Assembly (NCBI RefSeq): GCF_000482805.1
Contig: NZ_AXWT01000022.1
Span: 1-64,000, forward strand
From: Deinococcus murrayi DSM 11303
GTDB taxonomy: Bacteria; Deinococcota; Deinococci; Deinococcales; Deinococcaceae
Direction: 5' to 3'
DNA: 64,000 bases
Numbering within the stretch: position 1 is the stretch's first letter; each line of letters begins with the position of its first letter. The position numbers and the translations under genes were made by a program. Of this stretch, positions 34,802 through 48,909 are shown piece by piece. The notes beneath the pieces are model-generated. The model worked only from the letters and a program-made list of their open reading frames with translations. It was not told where the DNA came from and ran no database searches.

Positions 34802-35974
34802 ATGCTCTGGACTCGGCCCGTGACCATGCTGCGGTTGCTCGCGCTGCTGCTGCTCAGCGAGCTGGTGCGGACCGGGCTGCTGGTGTCGGTGCTGCCGCAG
34901 GCCGCGCCGGGACTGGGCTGGGGTCCGGCAGCGCTGGGCCTCGTCGTGGGGGCGCACTACCTCGCCGACGGGCTGGCCAAGGGGCCGCTGGGCTGGCTCG
35001 CGGGTCGCCTGGGGCTGGGGCGGGTGCTCGCGCTGGGGGCCGCGCTGGGGCTGGGGGCCGTCCTGGGGGCGCGGCTCGCGCCTGGCCCCGCTTGGGGGGC
35101 ACTCGCGGCGGCGGTGTGGGGGCTAGGCTACGCCGCCCTGTGGCCCGGCGTCATGAGCATGTCGCAGGCGCTGGCCCGGCCCGGCTACGCGGCGCGGGCG
35201 CTGGCGCTGTCGGGGGTGGCCGTGGCTCCCGCCATCCTCGCGGGCGTGCTGGGGGTGGGACCGCTGATGGCGGCGCGGCCAGAGACGGCCTGGGCGCTTC
35301 TCGCGGGGGCGCAGGGGGCGGCGCTGCTGCTCGCCCTGGGTGGGCTGGGCCTGCGCCTCCCGGAGGCGAACGCCCCGGCAGGCAGCGTGTGGCGCGGCTG
35401 GCGGCGGGTGGCCACCCTGCTGCCCGCTGCCTTCGCGCAGACCCTCGCGCCGGGCCTCTTTGTGCCGCTGCTCTACCCGCTGCTCGCGCGGCTGGGGCTG
35501 GGGCTGGGGGACCTGCTGGGGCCGGGGCTGCTCGCGCTCGCGGGCTTTGGAATAGGCCTCCCCCTTGCCGGGCGGCTGGCCGACCGGGCGCACCCCCGCC
35601 GGGCGCTGGGGCCGGGCCTGCTTCTCCTCGCGCTCACCTTCGCGCTGGCGGCACCGCCGGGGCTAGAAGCCCGCCTCCTCCTCCTCGCGCCCCTGCTGGG
35701 GCTGGGGTACGGGGCTTTTCTTGCCGGATGGAACGGGCTGGTGGGCCGAGTGCTGCCCCCCGCGCACCGCGCCGCTGCCTGGGGCACCGTGATGGCGGTC
35801 GAGGCGCTGGGCTTCGCCCTCGGCCCGGTGCTGGGGGGCCTGACCTGGGCCGCCGCCGGGCCGGGGGGGGTGTTTGCGCTGGGGGCCGCCGTCTTTGTGT
35901 TGGCGGAAGGGTACTACCTGTGGCCGGGGCGAGCGGCCCTGCGGGGGTCCCCCCAGGCGGACGGGACTGTTTAG
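34802..35974 (+). CDS. Major facilitator superfamily transporter
   Basis: The 390-residue protein is strongly hydrophobic with about twelve predicted segments and a central charged loop (EANAPAGSVWRGWRR). The MFS signature between TM2 and TM3 reads DGLAKGPLGWLAGRLGLGR, and its repeat in the second half is AGRLADRAHPRRA. Substrate cannot be inferred. The sequence is very Leu/Ala/Gly rich. The gene is divergent from the hydrolase pair. Confidence 0.82.
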   Translation: MLWTRPVTMLRLLALLLLSELVRTGLLVSVLPQAAPGLGWGPAALGLVVGAHYLADGLAKGPLGWLAGRLGLGRVLALGAALGLGAVLGARLAPGPAWGALAAAVWGLGYAALWPGVMSMSQALARPGYAARALALSGVAVAPAILAGVLGVGPLMAARPETAWALLAGAQGAALLLALGGLGLRLPEANAPAGSVWRGWRRVATLLPAAFAQTLAPGLFVPLLYPLLARLGLGLGDLLGPGLLALAGFGIGLPLAGRLADRAHPRRALGPGLLLLALTFALAAPPGLEARLLLLAPLLGLGYGAFLAGWNGLVGRVLPPAHRAAAWGTVMAVEALGFALGPVLGGLTWAAAGPGGVFALGAAVFVLAEGYYLWPGRAALRGSPQADGTV

Positions 35975-35995
35975 TCCCAGTTTAGCCCCAGGGGG

Positions 35996-36718
35996 TCACA
36001 GCGCTGCTGGGTCTACCAGGAGGGGCGACTCGCTCTCAAAGGCTTCTGCGTAGCGCACGCGGGCGAGGGTGCCCCAGTACGTCATGCGGGCGCGGCGGCG
36101 CTCCACGATTTCGGGGGTGACCGTCTCGGAGACCTCCGCCCCCGTGAACTGGCTGGCATGGGCACGGACGGCGGCCTCCCACTCTTCCTGAACCCCGCCG
36201 ACGTCCACCAGCAGGTTGGCCTGGATGTCCGCGTTGCCCTGGTAGAGCAGCACCCGCCCCACCCGGTGGGCCTCGCCGGGCACCTCGGCCCGCCGCAACG
36301 CCGCGAGGTGCACCGCTCGCCGCGCCAGGTGGTAACTCCCGAAGTGGTCGGGGTGGCGGTCGCGGTGGTGGGGTACCAGCAGCACGCGGGGCCGCACGGC
36401 CCGCAGCGCCGCTGCGAGCGCCTCCGCCCCGGCGGGCGTGTCGGCCAGGCCGCCGTCCGGCAAACCGAGCTGACCGCGCCAGGCGAGGCCCATTACCGCT
36501 GCCGCCGCCACGCACTCGGCCTCGCGCTCCTGCGGGCTGCCCTGGGTGCCCCGCTCGCCCCGCGACAGTTCGAGGATGCCCACCGCCCGCCCCGCTCGCG
36601 CCAGCCGAATCAGGGTGCCGCCCGCCCCAATCTCGGCGTCGTCGGGATGGGGAGCCAGACACAACCAGTCCAGCGGCTGCGCCGCGCCGTACACCGTGCG
36701 GAAGGGGAGGGGCGTCAT
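35996..36718 (-). CDS. bshB1: Bacillithiol biosynthesis deacetylase BshB1
   Basis: BshB removes acetyl from GlcNAc-malate, the second step of bacillithiol synthesis. The 240-residue LmbE-fold enzyme has the zinc motif APHPDDAEIGAGGTL, LSRGERGTQGS, and HHRDRHPDH with the third metal ligand. BshB1-like features include the segment NADIQANLLVDVGGV. The YpdA-like reductase gene at 24873-25910 supports a bacillithiol role; bshA and bshC are not in the window. The gene is leaderless by promoter position. Confidence 0.85.
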   Translation of the reverse strand: MTPLPFRTVYGAAQPLDWLCLAPHPDDAEIGAGGTLIRLARAGRAVGILELSRGERGTQGSPQEREAECVAAAAVMGLAWRGQLGLPDGGLADTPAGAEALAAALRAVRPRVLLVPHHRDRHPDHFGSYHLARRAVHLAALRRAEVPGEAHRVGRVLLYQGNADIQANLLVDVGGVQEEWEAAVRAHASQFTGAEVSETVTPEIVERRRARMTYWGTLARVRYAEAFESESPLLVDPAAL

Positions 36719-36724
36719 GGGGGC

Positions 36725-36730
36725 AGGATA
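36725..36730 (-). promoter_or_regulatory. -10 box of a leaderless promoter (bshB1)
   Basis: TATCCT on the minus strand is followed after GCCCCC (6 nt) by the ATG at 36718. An identical arrangement (TATCCT-GCCCCC-ATG) precedes tsaE. Confidence 0.55.
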
Positions 36731-36766
36731 GGCCAGCCGCGCTCACAGCTCCCCTCGCCCACCCAA

Positions 36767-36791
36767 TAAAAAACCGCCCACGGGGGGCGGT
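36767..36791 (-). terminator. Intrinsic terminator after the nitrilase gene
   Basis: On the minus strand ACCGCCC (36791-36785) pairs with GGGCGGT (36779-36773) and is followed by TTTTTT. It lies about 40 nt past the nitrilase stop and ahead of the bshB1 promoter, isolating the two genes. Confidence 0.8.
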
Positions 36792-36832
36792 GATGCTGAA
36801 CACTCTAGCGCGCTATTCAGCCGGGGTCAAGG

Positions 36833-37759
36833 CTATGCCGGGAGGGGCCTCTCCCCAGCGGGGAAGGACTTGAGGTCGGCGGGGGCATCCGGGTCCGCGA
36901 TGGCGTCCCGGTCGCGCCAGTTCAGGACATCCCCTTCTCTCCGCACCCGCCGGGTCAGCGCGAGGTCGAGGTCGCGCACCAGCCAGCCGGGAACGCCCCA
37001 GTCGCTCTCAGCGAGGATGCCGCTGTCGGGGAGGCCGCGGTCAGCGGGGGCGTAGAGGGCGGCTTTCCCGACCGCCGTCTCGACCGCGTAGGTCCAGCTC
37101 GCGTCGGCGAGCAGGGGCGCGTGCAGGGCGTAGCACTGGTTTTCCAGGGCGCGGGCCATGCTGCCGACGCGGACGCGGGTATACCCGGCGGGGGTCCCGG
37201 TAAAGGACGGCACCACCAGCAGCTCGGCTCCGCCTTCCGCCAGCCGCCGCGAGAAGTCCGGAAACTCGCTGTCGTAGCAGATGGCCACCCCGAAGCGCAG
37301 CCCCCCCACCGCAAAGACCTGTGCCCCCTCGCCGGGCGAGATGGCCCATTCTTCGGCTTCAAAGCGGGTCATCCGCCGCTTGTCCTGATGGCCAAGGGTG
37401 CCGTCCGGCCCGAACACGTAGGCCCGGTTGACATAGCCCTCCTCCCGCGCTACCGGAACGCTGCCCGCCACCAAGGCGACCCCGTGCTCGCGGGCCAGGC
37501 GGGTGTGCAGCGCGAGGAAGTCCGGCAGCAGCGCCTGCAAAGCGGGGCGCATCCCCAGGATGTCGTGGTGCAGGGCGGGGGGCAGCAGCCCAATCAGCTC
37601 CAGCGCCGCGTACTCCGGAAAAACCAGGAGCTGCGCCCCCTGCCCGGCGGCCTCCGCTACCCAGCGCGAGAGCTTGTCAGCATAGGCCTCCCAGTCGGGC
37701 AAGCGGTCTACCGGGTAGGCCGCCGCCGCCACCCGCACCACGTCCGTCGTTACCGTCAT
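36833..37759 (-). CDS. Carbon-nitrogen hydrolase (nitrilase superfamily)
   Basis: The 308-residue enzyme has the catalytic triad of the family: Glu in [10 protein letters not shown], Lys in DKRRMTRFE and Cys in [11 protein letters not shown]. Such enzymes hydrolyse amides or nitriles of small molecules; the exact branch (omega-amidase, carbamoylputrescine amidase or other) cannot be told from sequence alone. The ATG at 37759 is set by TATCTT 6 nt upstream, giving a leaderless mRNA. It is divergent from dnaA. Confidence 0.85.
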   Translation of the reverse strand: MTVTTDVVRVAAAAYPVDRLPDWEAYADKLSRWVAEAAGQGAQLLVFPEYAALELIGLLPPALHHDILGMRPALQALLPDFLALHTRLAREHGVALVAGSVPVAREEGYVNRAYVFGPDGTLGHQDKRRMTRFEAEEWAISPGEGAQVFAVGGLRFGVAICYDSEFPDFSRRLAEGGAELLVVPSFTGTPAGYTRVRVGSMARALENQCYALHAPLLADASWTYAVETAVGKAALYAPADRGLPDSGILAESDWGVPGWLVRDLDLALTRRVRREGDVLNWRDRDAIADPDAPADLKSFPAGERPLPA

Positions 37760-37765
37760 GGGGGC

Positions 37766-37771
37766 AAGATA
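37766..37771 (-). promoter_or_regulatory. -10 box of a leaderless promoter (nitrilase gene)
   Basis: TATCTT on the minus strand is separated by GCCCCC (6 nt) from the ATG at 37759. Confidence 0.55.
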
Positions 37772-37874
37772 CCCCCCGCCCCACCCCGCCGCGGGTTTCT
37801 CCGCCGAGGACGAGTGGGCCGGAGCGGGGAGTGTATGCTGGCTCTCAGCCCGCTCAGCCGCGGCAGCCGGGGAG

Positions 37875-39641
<1,767 letters not shown>

Positions 39642-40724
39642 ATGAGAGCGCACGTCACCAAAAAGATTCTCAGCGAGGCCCTCGGCCTTCTCGAACGGGT
39701 CATTCCCAGCCGCAGCAGCAATCCGCTTTTGACGTCCCTGAAGGTCGAAGCGAGCGCCGAGGGTCTGACCCTTAGCGGCACCAACCTCGAAATCGATCTG
39801 TCTTGCTTTGTCCCCGCCGAAGTGCAGGACCCGCGACCCCTCGTCGTGCCTGCGCACCTGTTCGCGCAGATTGTGCGGAACCTGGCGGGAGAACTCGTCG
39901 AGTTAGAACTCGCGGGCCATGAACTCGCGGTGCGGGCGGGTGGCAGCGATTTCAAACTGCAGATTGGCGATTTTGAAGCCTATCCGCCGCTGTCATTTCC
40001 GAACCACGCCGACGTGAGCCTTGACGCCGCCGAGCTGTCGCGGGCGCTGGGCAGCGTGCGCTACGCCGCAAGTAACGAGGCGTTTCAGGCTGTTTTCCGG
40101 GGCATCAAGCTGGAGCACCGCGCGGAATCGGCCCGCGTGGTCGCGTCGGACGGTTACCGAGTGGCCCTGCGCGACTTTCCAGCGAGCGGGGCCGGGAGGA
40201 GCCTGATTATCCCCGCCCGCAGCGCCGACGAGCTGATTCGGGTGCTGCGCGACGGCGAAGCCCGGTTCACCTACGGGGAGGGGATGCTCAGCGTCACGAC
40301 CGAGCGGGTGCGGATGAATCTCAAGCTGCTGGACGGCGAGTTTCCAGACTACGAGCGGGTGATTCCCAAAGACATCCGCTTGCAGGTGACCCTGCCCGCC
40401 ACGGCCCTCAAAGAGGCGGTGGGCCGCGTAGCCGTGCTCGCGGACAAGAACGCGAACAACCGGGTCGAGTTTCTGGTCTCGGAGGGCAAGCTGCGTCTTG
40501 CCGCCGAGGGCGACTATGGCCGTGCCCAGGACACCCTCGACGTAGTGCAGGGCGGGGCCGAACCGGCGATGAGCCTCGCCTTTAACGCCCGGCATGTTCT
40601 CGACGCCTTAGGACCCATCGAGGGAGAAGCCGAGCTGCTCTTCTCCGGCTCTACCAGCCCCGCCATCTTCCGCGCGAGCGGGGGGGGCGGGTACATGGCG
40701 GTTATGGTCACGCTGCGGGTCTGA
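39642..40724 (+). CDS. dnaN: DNA polymerase III sliding clamp, beta subunit
   Basis: DnaN is the ring-shaped processivity clamp. The 360-residue protein shows the three repeated clamp domains: [66 protein letters not shown] and the C-terminal hydrophobic-pocket end ([11 protein letters not shown], where many species end with MPMRL). A ribosome site AAGGTGG precedes the ATG. It directly follows oriC. Confidence 0.96.
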   Translation: MRAHVTKKILSEALGLLERVIPSRSSNPLLTSLKVEASAEGLTLSGTNLEIDLSCFVPAEVQDPRPLVVPAHLFAQIVRNLAGELVELELAGHELAVRAGGSDFKLQIGDFEAYPPLSFPNHADVSLDAAELSRALGSVRYAASNEAFQAVFRGIKLEHRAESARVVASDGYRVALRDFPASGAGRSLIIPARSADELIRVLRDGEARFTYGEGMLSVTTERVRMNLKLLDGEFPDYERVIPKDIRLQVTLPATALKEAVGRVAVLADKNANNRVEFLVSEGKLRLAAEGDYGRAQDTLDVVQGGAEPAMSLAFNARHVLDALGPIEGEAELLFSGSTSPAIFRASGGGGYMAVMVTLRV

Positions 40725-42128
<1,404 letters not shown>

Positions 42129-42136
42129 GACACGGC

Positions 42137-42181
42137 GGTCAGCGGTCAGCAGCCCTGAGAGCTGACGGCTGACCGCTGACC
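42137..42181. repeat. Heptad-type hairpin repeat after eno
   Basis: GGTCAGCGGTCAGC (42137-42150), two copies of the 7-mer GGTCAGC, pairs perfectly with GCTGACCGCTGACC (42168-42181). Related 7-mers GCTGACG and CCTGACG flank the right arm. It has the form of Deinococcus small noncoding repeats. Confidence 0.65.
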
Positions 42182-42185
42182 CCTG

Positions 42186-42219
42186 ACGGCTTTTCTGGAA
42201 CTGATTCCAAAGCCGTTTT
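42186..42219 (+). terminator. Intrinsic terminator of eno
   Basis: ACGGCTTT (42186-42193) pairs with AAAGCCGT (42209-42216), with an inner TGGAA/TTCCA stem, and is followed by TTTTC. It ends 25 nt before the pyk start codon. Confidence 0.75.
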
Positions 42220-42244
42220 CTCAGCCCTCAGGGAAGGAACGACC

Positions 42245-43693
42245 ATGAAACATGTCGACAGAGCCACCAAAATCGTCGCCACCATCGGCCCGGCGAGCCG
42301 CGACCGCGAGGTGTTGGGGCGGATGATGGACGCGGGGCTGAATGTGGTGCGCATGAACTTCAGCCACGGTGACCCCGAAGACCACCGCCAGACCGTGCAA
42401 CTCGTGCGCGAACTTGCCGCCGAGCGGGGGGTTGCCATCGGTATTCTGCAAGACCTGCAAGGCCCCAAGATTCGGGTGGGCCGCTTTCGCGAGGGCCGGG
42501 CCGTCTTGGAGGCCGGGGCACGCTTCACCATCACGATGGAGGACGTAGAGGGCGACGATGAGCGAGTGGGGAGCACCTACAAGGGCCTCGCGCAGGATGT
42601 CTACCCTGGCCTGACCCTGCTGCTCGACGACGGCAACCTCGCCCTGCGGGTCGACCAGGTGCGCGGCCCCGACATTCACACGACCGTCCTGATTGGTGGC
42701 GTGCTGAAGAACAACAAGGGCATCAACGTGCCTGGCGCGGACCTTTCGGTTCCGGCCCTCACCGAAAAAGACGTGCAGGACATGGAGTTTGGGGCCGCGC
42801 TGGGGGTCGACTGGGTGGCGCTGTCATTCGTGCGCTCGCGGGATGACCTGCTGCTCGCTCGGCACTACCTCGCCCGCTTCGGCAGCCGCGCGAAGCTGAT
42901 GGCCAAAATCGAAAAGCCGCAGGCGGTCGAGCGCTTCGGGGAGATTTTGCGCGAGGTGGACGGCATCATGGTCGCTCGTGGGGACCTTGGCGTCGAGATG
43001 CGCCCCGAACAGGTGCCCACCATCCAAAAGCGCCTGATTCGCCTCTGCCGCGAGGTCGGCAAGCCGGTCATCACCGCGACCCAAATGCTGGAGAGCATGA
43101 TTGCCCTGCCTCGGCCCACCCGCGCCGAGGCGTCGGACGTGGCCAACGCCATCTACGACGGCACCGACGCCGTGATGCTCTCGGCGGAGTCGGCGGCGGG
43201 GCAGTACCCGGTTGAGGCGGTCGCCATGATGGACCGCATCGCCCGCGAGGCCGAAGCCAGCGAGCACTACGACCTGATCCAGCGCCAGACCGTCGTGGAG
43301 ACCGAACTCGCGCAGGATTCTATCGCCTACGCCGCTTGCTCCATCGCCGAGAAGCTCGAAGCGCCCGCCATCGTGACCTTTACGAGCACGGGCGGGGCCG
43401 CCACCCGCGTCGCCAAGTACCGCCCCCGACTCTCCATCCTGGCGCTGACCCCCAACGAGCAAACCCGCAACCAACTCGCCCTGAGCTGGGGCGTCTCGCC
43501 CATGCTGAGCGAAGACCCGCACGACACTGACGACATGGTCCGCATCGCCAACGATGAACTGAAAAAGAGCGGCCTGGCCGATGTCGGCGACCGCTACGTC
43601 ATCACGGCGGGCGTGCCCTTTGGGGTGCGCGGCACCACCAACATGCTGCGCGTCGAGCGGCTGCGCGAGGAAGACCTGAGCACCCGCGTCTAA
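42245..43693 (+). CDS. pyk: Pyruvate kinase
   Basis: Pyk makes pyruvate and ATP from phosphoenolpyruvate. The 482-residue enzyme has KIVATIGPASRDREVL, MNFSHGD, the active-site signature MAKIEKPQAVERFGEI with catalytic Lys, MVARGDLGVEM, ITATQMLESMI, and the C-terminal regulatory domain (VTFTSTGGAATRVAKYRP). Length is normal. A strong terminator follows at 43712-43754. Confidence 0.97.
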   Translation: MKHVDRATKIVATIGPASRDREVLGRMMDAGLNVVRMNFSHGDPEDHRQTVQLVRELAAERGVAIGILQDLQGPKIRVGRFREGRAVLEAGARFTITMEDVEGDDERVGSTYKGLAQDVYPGLTLLLDDGNLALRVDQVRGPDIHTTVLIGGVLKNNKGINVPGADLSVPALTEKDVQDMEFGAALGVDWVALSFVRSRDDLLLARHYLARFGSRAKLMAKIEKPQAVERFGEILREVDGIMVARGDLGVEMRPEQVPTIQKRLIRLCREVGKPVITATQMLESMIALPRPTRAEASDVANAIYDGTDAVMLSAESAAGQYPVEAVAMMDRIAREAEASEHYDLIQRQTVVETELAQDSIAYAACSIAEKLEAPAIVTFTSTGGAATRVAKYRPRLSILALTPNEQTRNQLALSWGVSPMLSEDPHDTDDMVRIANDELKKSGLADVGDRYVITAGVPFGVRGTTNMLRVERLREEDLSTRV

Positions 43694-43711
43694 CACTTCC
43701 CCCGCCAACAA

Positions 43712-43754
43712 GGCTGCCCCTGTCAGGTTGCTGTCAGGGGGCAGCCGCATTTTT
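43712..43754 (+). terminator. Intrinsic terminator of pyk
   Basis: GGCTGCCCCTG (43712-43722) pairs with CAGGGGGCAGCC (43735-43746), with one bulged G, and is followed by GCATTTTT. The T-run merges into a DnaA box. Confidence 0.8.
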
Positions 43755-43796
43755 ATCCACAGGGAGCGGGTTTTTCCACAGGCGGGGTGTGGATAA
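43753..43796. other. DnaA-box cluster between pyk and tyrS (3 boxes)
   Basis: TTATCCACA at 43753-43761, TTTTCCACA at 43772-43780 and inverted TTATCCACA at 43788-43796 lie within 44 bp, about 4 kb from oriC. They are in the gap between convergent pyk and tyrS, so promoter control is unlikely. Confidence 0.7.
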
Positions 43797-43802
43797 CTTG
43801 GA

Positions 43803-43834
43803 GCCGCCAGCTTGTTCTGCTCATGGCTGGCGGC
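43803..43834 (-). terminator. Hairpin directly after tyrS
   Basis: GCCGCCAGC (43803-43811) and GCTGGCGGC (43826-43834) form a perfect 9-bp stem touching the tyrS stop codon. No T-run follows on the minus strand, so it may act as a terminator or as an RNA-stabilising end. Confidence 0.5.
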
Positions 43835-45160
<1,326 letters not shown>

Positions 45161-45235
45161 CTAGCGGCAGGAACGATATGCAAGTCGGGTCAGACGCCTC
45201 ATGCCGGGCAGCATAGCAAGCCCGGCGGCCTCCCG

Positions 45236-45241
45236 TAAGCT
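45236..45241 (+). promoter_or_regulatory. -10 box of a leaderless promoter (MOSC gene)
   Basis: TAAGCT is separated by GGCCCT (6 nt) from the GTG at 45248, supporting the non-ATG start of the MOSC gene. Confidence 0.5.
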
Positions 45242-45247
45242 GGCCCT

Positions 45248-45798
<551 letters not shown>

Positions 45799-45802
<4 letters not shown>

Positions 45803-46563
45803 TACGCCGTTGCGGTGAGGTGGAGACGAACCCGACCGAAGGAAGAAGCCCTGAAGACCGGCGGGCAAAGGAGGCGGTCGGTCTGAACCGTCCCCCGCTG
45901 GACGCCCGCTTGGAGGCCGTGCTGGCGCTGATTCGCGCTGAAACGCACGCCGATATCGGCTCGGACCACGCGCACTTGCCCATCCGCCTCCTGCGGGAGG
46001 GGCGCGTCGGGCGCGGCGTGATTGTCGAGCTGAACCCTGGCCCGCTGGCCCTGGCCCGGCGCAACGTGGTCCGCGCCAGACTGGAGGAGGTGTTGGAGGT
46101 GCGGGCCGGGGATGGCTTTGGCCCCCTGGTTCCCGGCGAGGTCGAGAGCGCCAGCGTGACCGGGATGGGCGCGGGCACGGTGGCGGGCATCCTGCGCCGG
46201 GCGGGTGAACGGTTGCCGCCCGCGCTGGTGCTTCAGCCCAACGATTCGCCCGCCCCCATCCGGGTCTGGGCGCGGGAGCACGGCTATCACCTGCGGGCCG
46301 AGCGCTTGGTCGCGGGCTACTGGCCCTACCCGGTGCTGCGGCTGGAGCGGGCTGCGGGCGAGGACCCGGCTTACCGGGGCCTGCCCCTCGCCGCCGCCCT
46401 GCGCTACGGCCCCCACCTGCTGCGCGCGGGGTCCGCCCTGCTGCGGCGTCAGGTGTGGGCGGACGTGGTGCGCCTCACGCCCCTCGCCGCCCCTGGCCGC
46501 ACCGCCCAGACCGAGCTAGAGACGGCGCGAGCGGCCCTCGCGGTGCTGGAGGAGCGGCGCTAG
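45799..46563 (+). CDS. trmK: tRNA (adenine-N1)-methyltransferase, TrmK family
   Basis: TrmK methylates N1 of A22 in tRNA. The 254-residue protein has RLEAVLALI, the SAM site ADIGSDHAHLPIRLL, VIVELNPGPLALARRNV and the segment SVTGMGAGTVAGILR, all typical, plus a C-terminal helical domain. The GTG at 45799 overlaps the MOSC stop (GTGA) and adds about 33 charged residues before the conserved part; a later start cannot be excluded. It converges on the SARP-type gene with overlapping stop codons. Confidence 0.82.
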
Positions 46564-48785
46564 TTTGTGGACAGCGTACGAGCGGTTATCCCCGCACCCG
46601 CCAGGGTCAGGGCCACCTGCCCCCCGCGCACGCTCAGCTCGGTGAGGGGGCCAGGCAAGCTCAGGCGGACCCAGCGGCCCAGCGGCAGGATTCCCCCAAA
46701 GACGTGGAGCACGCCGCCTTCCTCGTGGGGGGGCACCGCACCCGCCGCATACACCTGCCGGGGACCCGTCGCCGCCCGCAGGCCGAGGGCAAAGGGGGGC
46801 GGCCAGGTGTCCGCAGAGGGCGGCGGAGGGGCCAGGTCAAGTCGCAGGGTGACGCTGCAGGGGGCCTGCGCTCCCCAGGTCAGGGTCAGCAGCGGTGCGG
46901 GGCCGGGGGGGCCGCGGCGCAGCACCCTCAACACCCCGCACTCGGAAATCAGGCGGTAGCCGCCGGGCGTGTGCTGTTCGTGCCGGGGGTGCTCCTCGCG
47001 GGGGGGCGGGGGGACGTCCTGGGGCCGGGGGCCGAGGCCCTCCCCCTGGGGCAGCGCCCGCCAGGGGGGGAGGGCCGCCCGCGCCCGCGCCTCCAGCACC
47101 CGGTCGCCTACTCGCCGGGCATAGAGCAGGCTGCGGGCCGGGTCGGTGGGCAAAAGGGCGCGGGCAAGCACCCGCCGCAGCGCCTCCCGGTCCCCGGCGG
47201 GCAGGGAGGCGGCCAGGGCGCAGCGGGTTAGCTCGTGGGCAAAGGCCAGCGCCGCCGCCCCGTCTGGGGTGCGGACCCCCAGGGCCGGCAGGGTGAGGCG
47301 CTCGGTCGCGGCAACGGGCACCAGCAGCCCCAGCCGCACCCCCAGCGCCAGCGCTTCGCCGGCGGCGTCCCCCAGCAGCGCGGCGGCGAGGTCCGGCGTG
47401 ACCGGGCCGTACACCTGCGCGAGCTGCGCGAGTGCCCGGCGTTCGGCGGGGGTGCGGGAGGTCAGCGTGCTCAGCAGCACCTCGCTCACCGGAGCGGGGA
47501 GGCGGTAATCAGGAGCCGGGGGCGTGCGCTCCAGCAGCGCCTGCACGTAGGGCAGCGAGCCTTCCGAGCACTGGGTGAGGCGCATGGCGAGGATGTCCTG
47601 CTCCAGGGCAGGGGTCCGCTCCGGCAACCGCTCGCGCAGCATTCCGCTGACCTCTTCCACCCCCAGGGGCGGCAGCGAGATGATGTGCAGGCGCGGGCCA
47701 GCCACCCGCCGCAGCAGGGGGGCCAGGGCGCGGTCGGTGGCGGGGCCGGGCGTGGGAGCCGTCACGACCACGACGAGCGGGCCGGGCAGGTCGAGGGCCA
47801 GGCTGACGAGGGGGGTCCACCAGGGGTCTTCGGGCGAGGGGTCGTGCAAGACCAAGAGGAGGGGCACGGGAATACTGCCCAGCAGCTCGGCGAGTTCCAG
47901 CAAGCTGTCTGAGTCGGCGCGGCGGGCGGGGGGCGGCGTTGGGCCGTTCCCACCCGCGACACGCCGCAGTTGCAGCTTGAGGGCCATCTGGCACAGCGCC
48001 GCCCCGTTTTCGGCGTGTACCTTGACGGTCTGCCAGGGGGTGCCCTGGGTCAGGGCCGCGAGCATGAGCCGCCGCGTTCCGGCCTCGCCCCGCAGCAGCA
48101 CGAGCTGGGGCCGCTCCTGCGCCCCGGCCAGCACCTCGCGCCACTGGGCATGTTGGTCCGGCCACAGGACCGCGGCGGGGGGCAGCGGGGCGGCGGATTC
48201 GGGGGCCTCCAGGCTGACCCCCAGCTCTAAGCCCAGTGCCTCGGCCCGCGCTGCGACCAAGCGCACCCCCTCGCGGTCGCGCCGAGCGGCCAGCGCCGAA
48301 GCGGCGCGTCTCAGGCGCGCTTCGACCCGGTCGAGCAGAGCGCTGCGCTGGGCATCCAGCCAGTCACCAAAGGCCGGGGTGCCCAGGTCCTCTAAGCCGC
48401 TGAGGGGCAGGCCGCGCAGCACCGACAGCCACTCCAGCAGCTCACTCTCAGAGGCGAAGTGGTCGGGCGTCGCCTCCCAGTCATCAAGGTCGGTGCGGCA
48501 GCGCAGCGCGAGCATGGGCTGCCGGGGCGGCAACAGGGTCATGCCGCGCCGCCGCAGCCGCAGCAGCTCGACCCGGAGGTTTCCCAGCGCGTCCGGAGTT
48601 CCCCACAGCAGCTCCGCGAGGTGCTCGCGGTGATGAGGTTGTCCCTCCAACACCAGGTAGGTCACCAGCGCCAAGCCCTTTTGAAAGAGGGGCAAGACCT
48701 CTGCCCCGTGAACGAGCGTGACATGTCCCAACACCTGGAGCCGCCATAAGCCAGGAAGCTCGGAGCCTTGCGCTGGCGTCGTCAT
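46560..48785 (-). CDS. SARP/BTAD-type regulator with degenerate ATPase domain
   Basis: The 741-residue protein starts with a SARP-like winged helix (LQVLGHVTLVHGAEVLPL, HREHLAELLWGTPDALGNLR), then a BTAD helical domain (about residues 95-185). A STAND/AAA-like region follows (about 215-420), with LVLLRGEAGTRRL in the Walker A place and VPLLLVLHDPSPED in the Walker B place. The P-loop lacks the essential Gly-Lys-Thr/Ser, so ATP binding is doubtful. The C-terminal 150 residues have a Pro-rich linker and a beta-rich domain I do not recognise. An SD (GGAGG) precedes the ATG. It lies next to the secretion-like locus and may control it. Confidence 0.72.
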   Translation of the reverse strand: MTTPAQGSELPGLWRLQVLGHVTLVHGAEVLPLFQKGLALVTYLVLEGQPHHREHLAELLWGTPDALGNLRVELLRLRRRGMTLLPPRQPMLALRCRTDLDDWEATPDHFASESELLEWLSVLRGLPLSGLEDLGTPAFGDWLDAQRSALLDRVEARLRRAASALAARRDREGVRLVAARAEALGLELGVSLEAPESAAPLPPAAVLWPDQHAQWREVLAGAQERPQLVLLRGEAGTRRLMLAALTQGTPWQTVKVHAENGAALCQMALKLQLRRVAGGNGPTPPPARRADSDSLLELAELLGSIPVPLLLVLHDPSPEDPWWTPLVSLALDLPGPLVVVVTAPTPGPATDRALAPLLRRVAGPRLHIISLPPLGVEEVSGMLRERLPERTPALEQDILAMRLTQCSEGSLPYVQALLERTPPAPDYRLPAPVSEVLLSTLTSRTPAERRALAQLAQVYGPVTPDLAAALLGDAAGEALALGVRLGLLVPVAATERLTLPALGVRTPDGAAALAFAHELTRCALAASLPAGDREALRRVLARALLPTDPARSLLYARRVGDRVLEARARAALPPWRALPQGEGLGPRPQDVPPPPREEHPRHEQHTPGGYRLISECGVLRVLRRGPPGPAPLLTLTWGAQAPCSVTLRLDLAPPPPSADTWPPPFALGLRAATGPRQVYAAGAVPPHEEGGVLHVFGGILPLGRWVRLSLPGPLTELSVRGGQVALTLAGAGITARTLSTN

Positions 48786-48880
48786 GCTCTACCTCCACGA
48801 ACCGGCCAGGGCGCACGTGCCCGCATGGAACGGAAAGGACGAGAAGGAGGGAAGCGGAGAAAAAACGCGCCTGTGGCCTC

Positions 48881-48909
48881 AGTGTACCCTCAAGGTCTCT
48901 CGCCGTGAA
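48881..48909 (-). promoter_or_regulatory. Promoter of the SARP-type regulator gene
   Basis: TTCACG (48909-48904) and TACACT (48886-48881) with a 17-nt spacer on the minus strand make a plausible SigA promoter, leaving a leader of about 90 nt with an SD. Confidence 0.5.
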
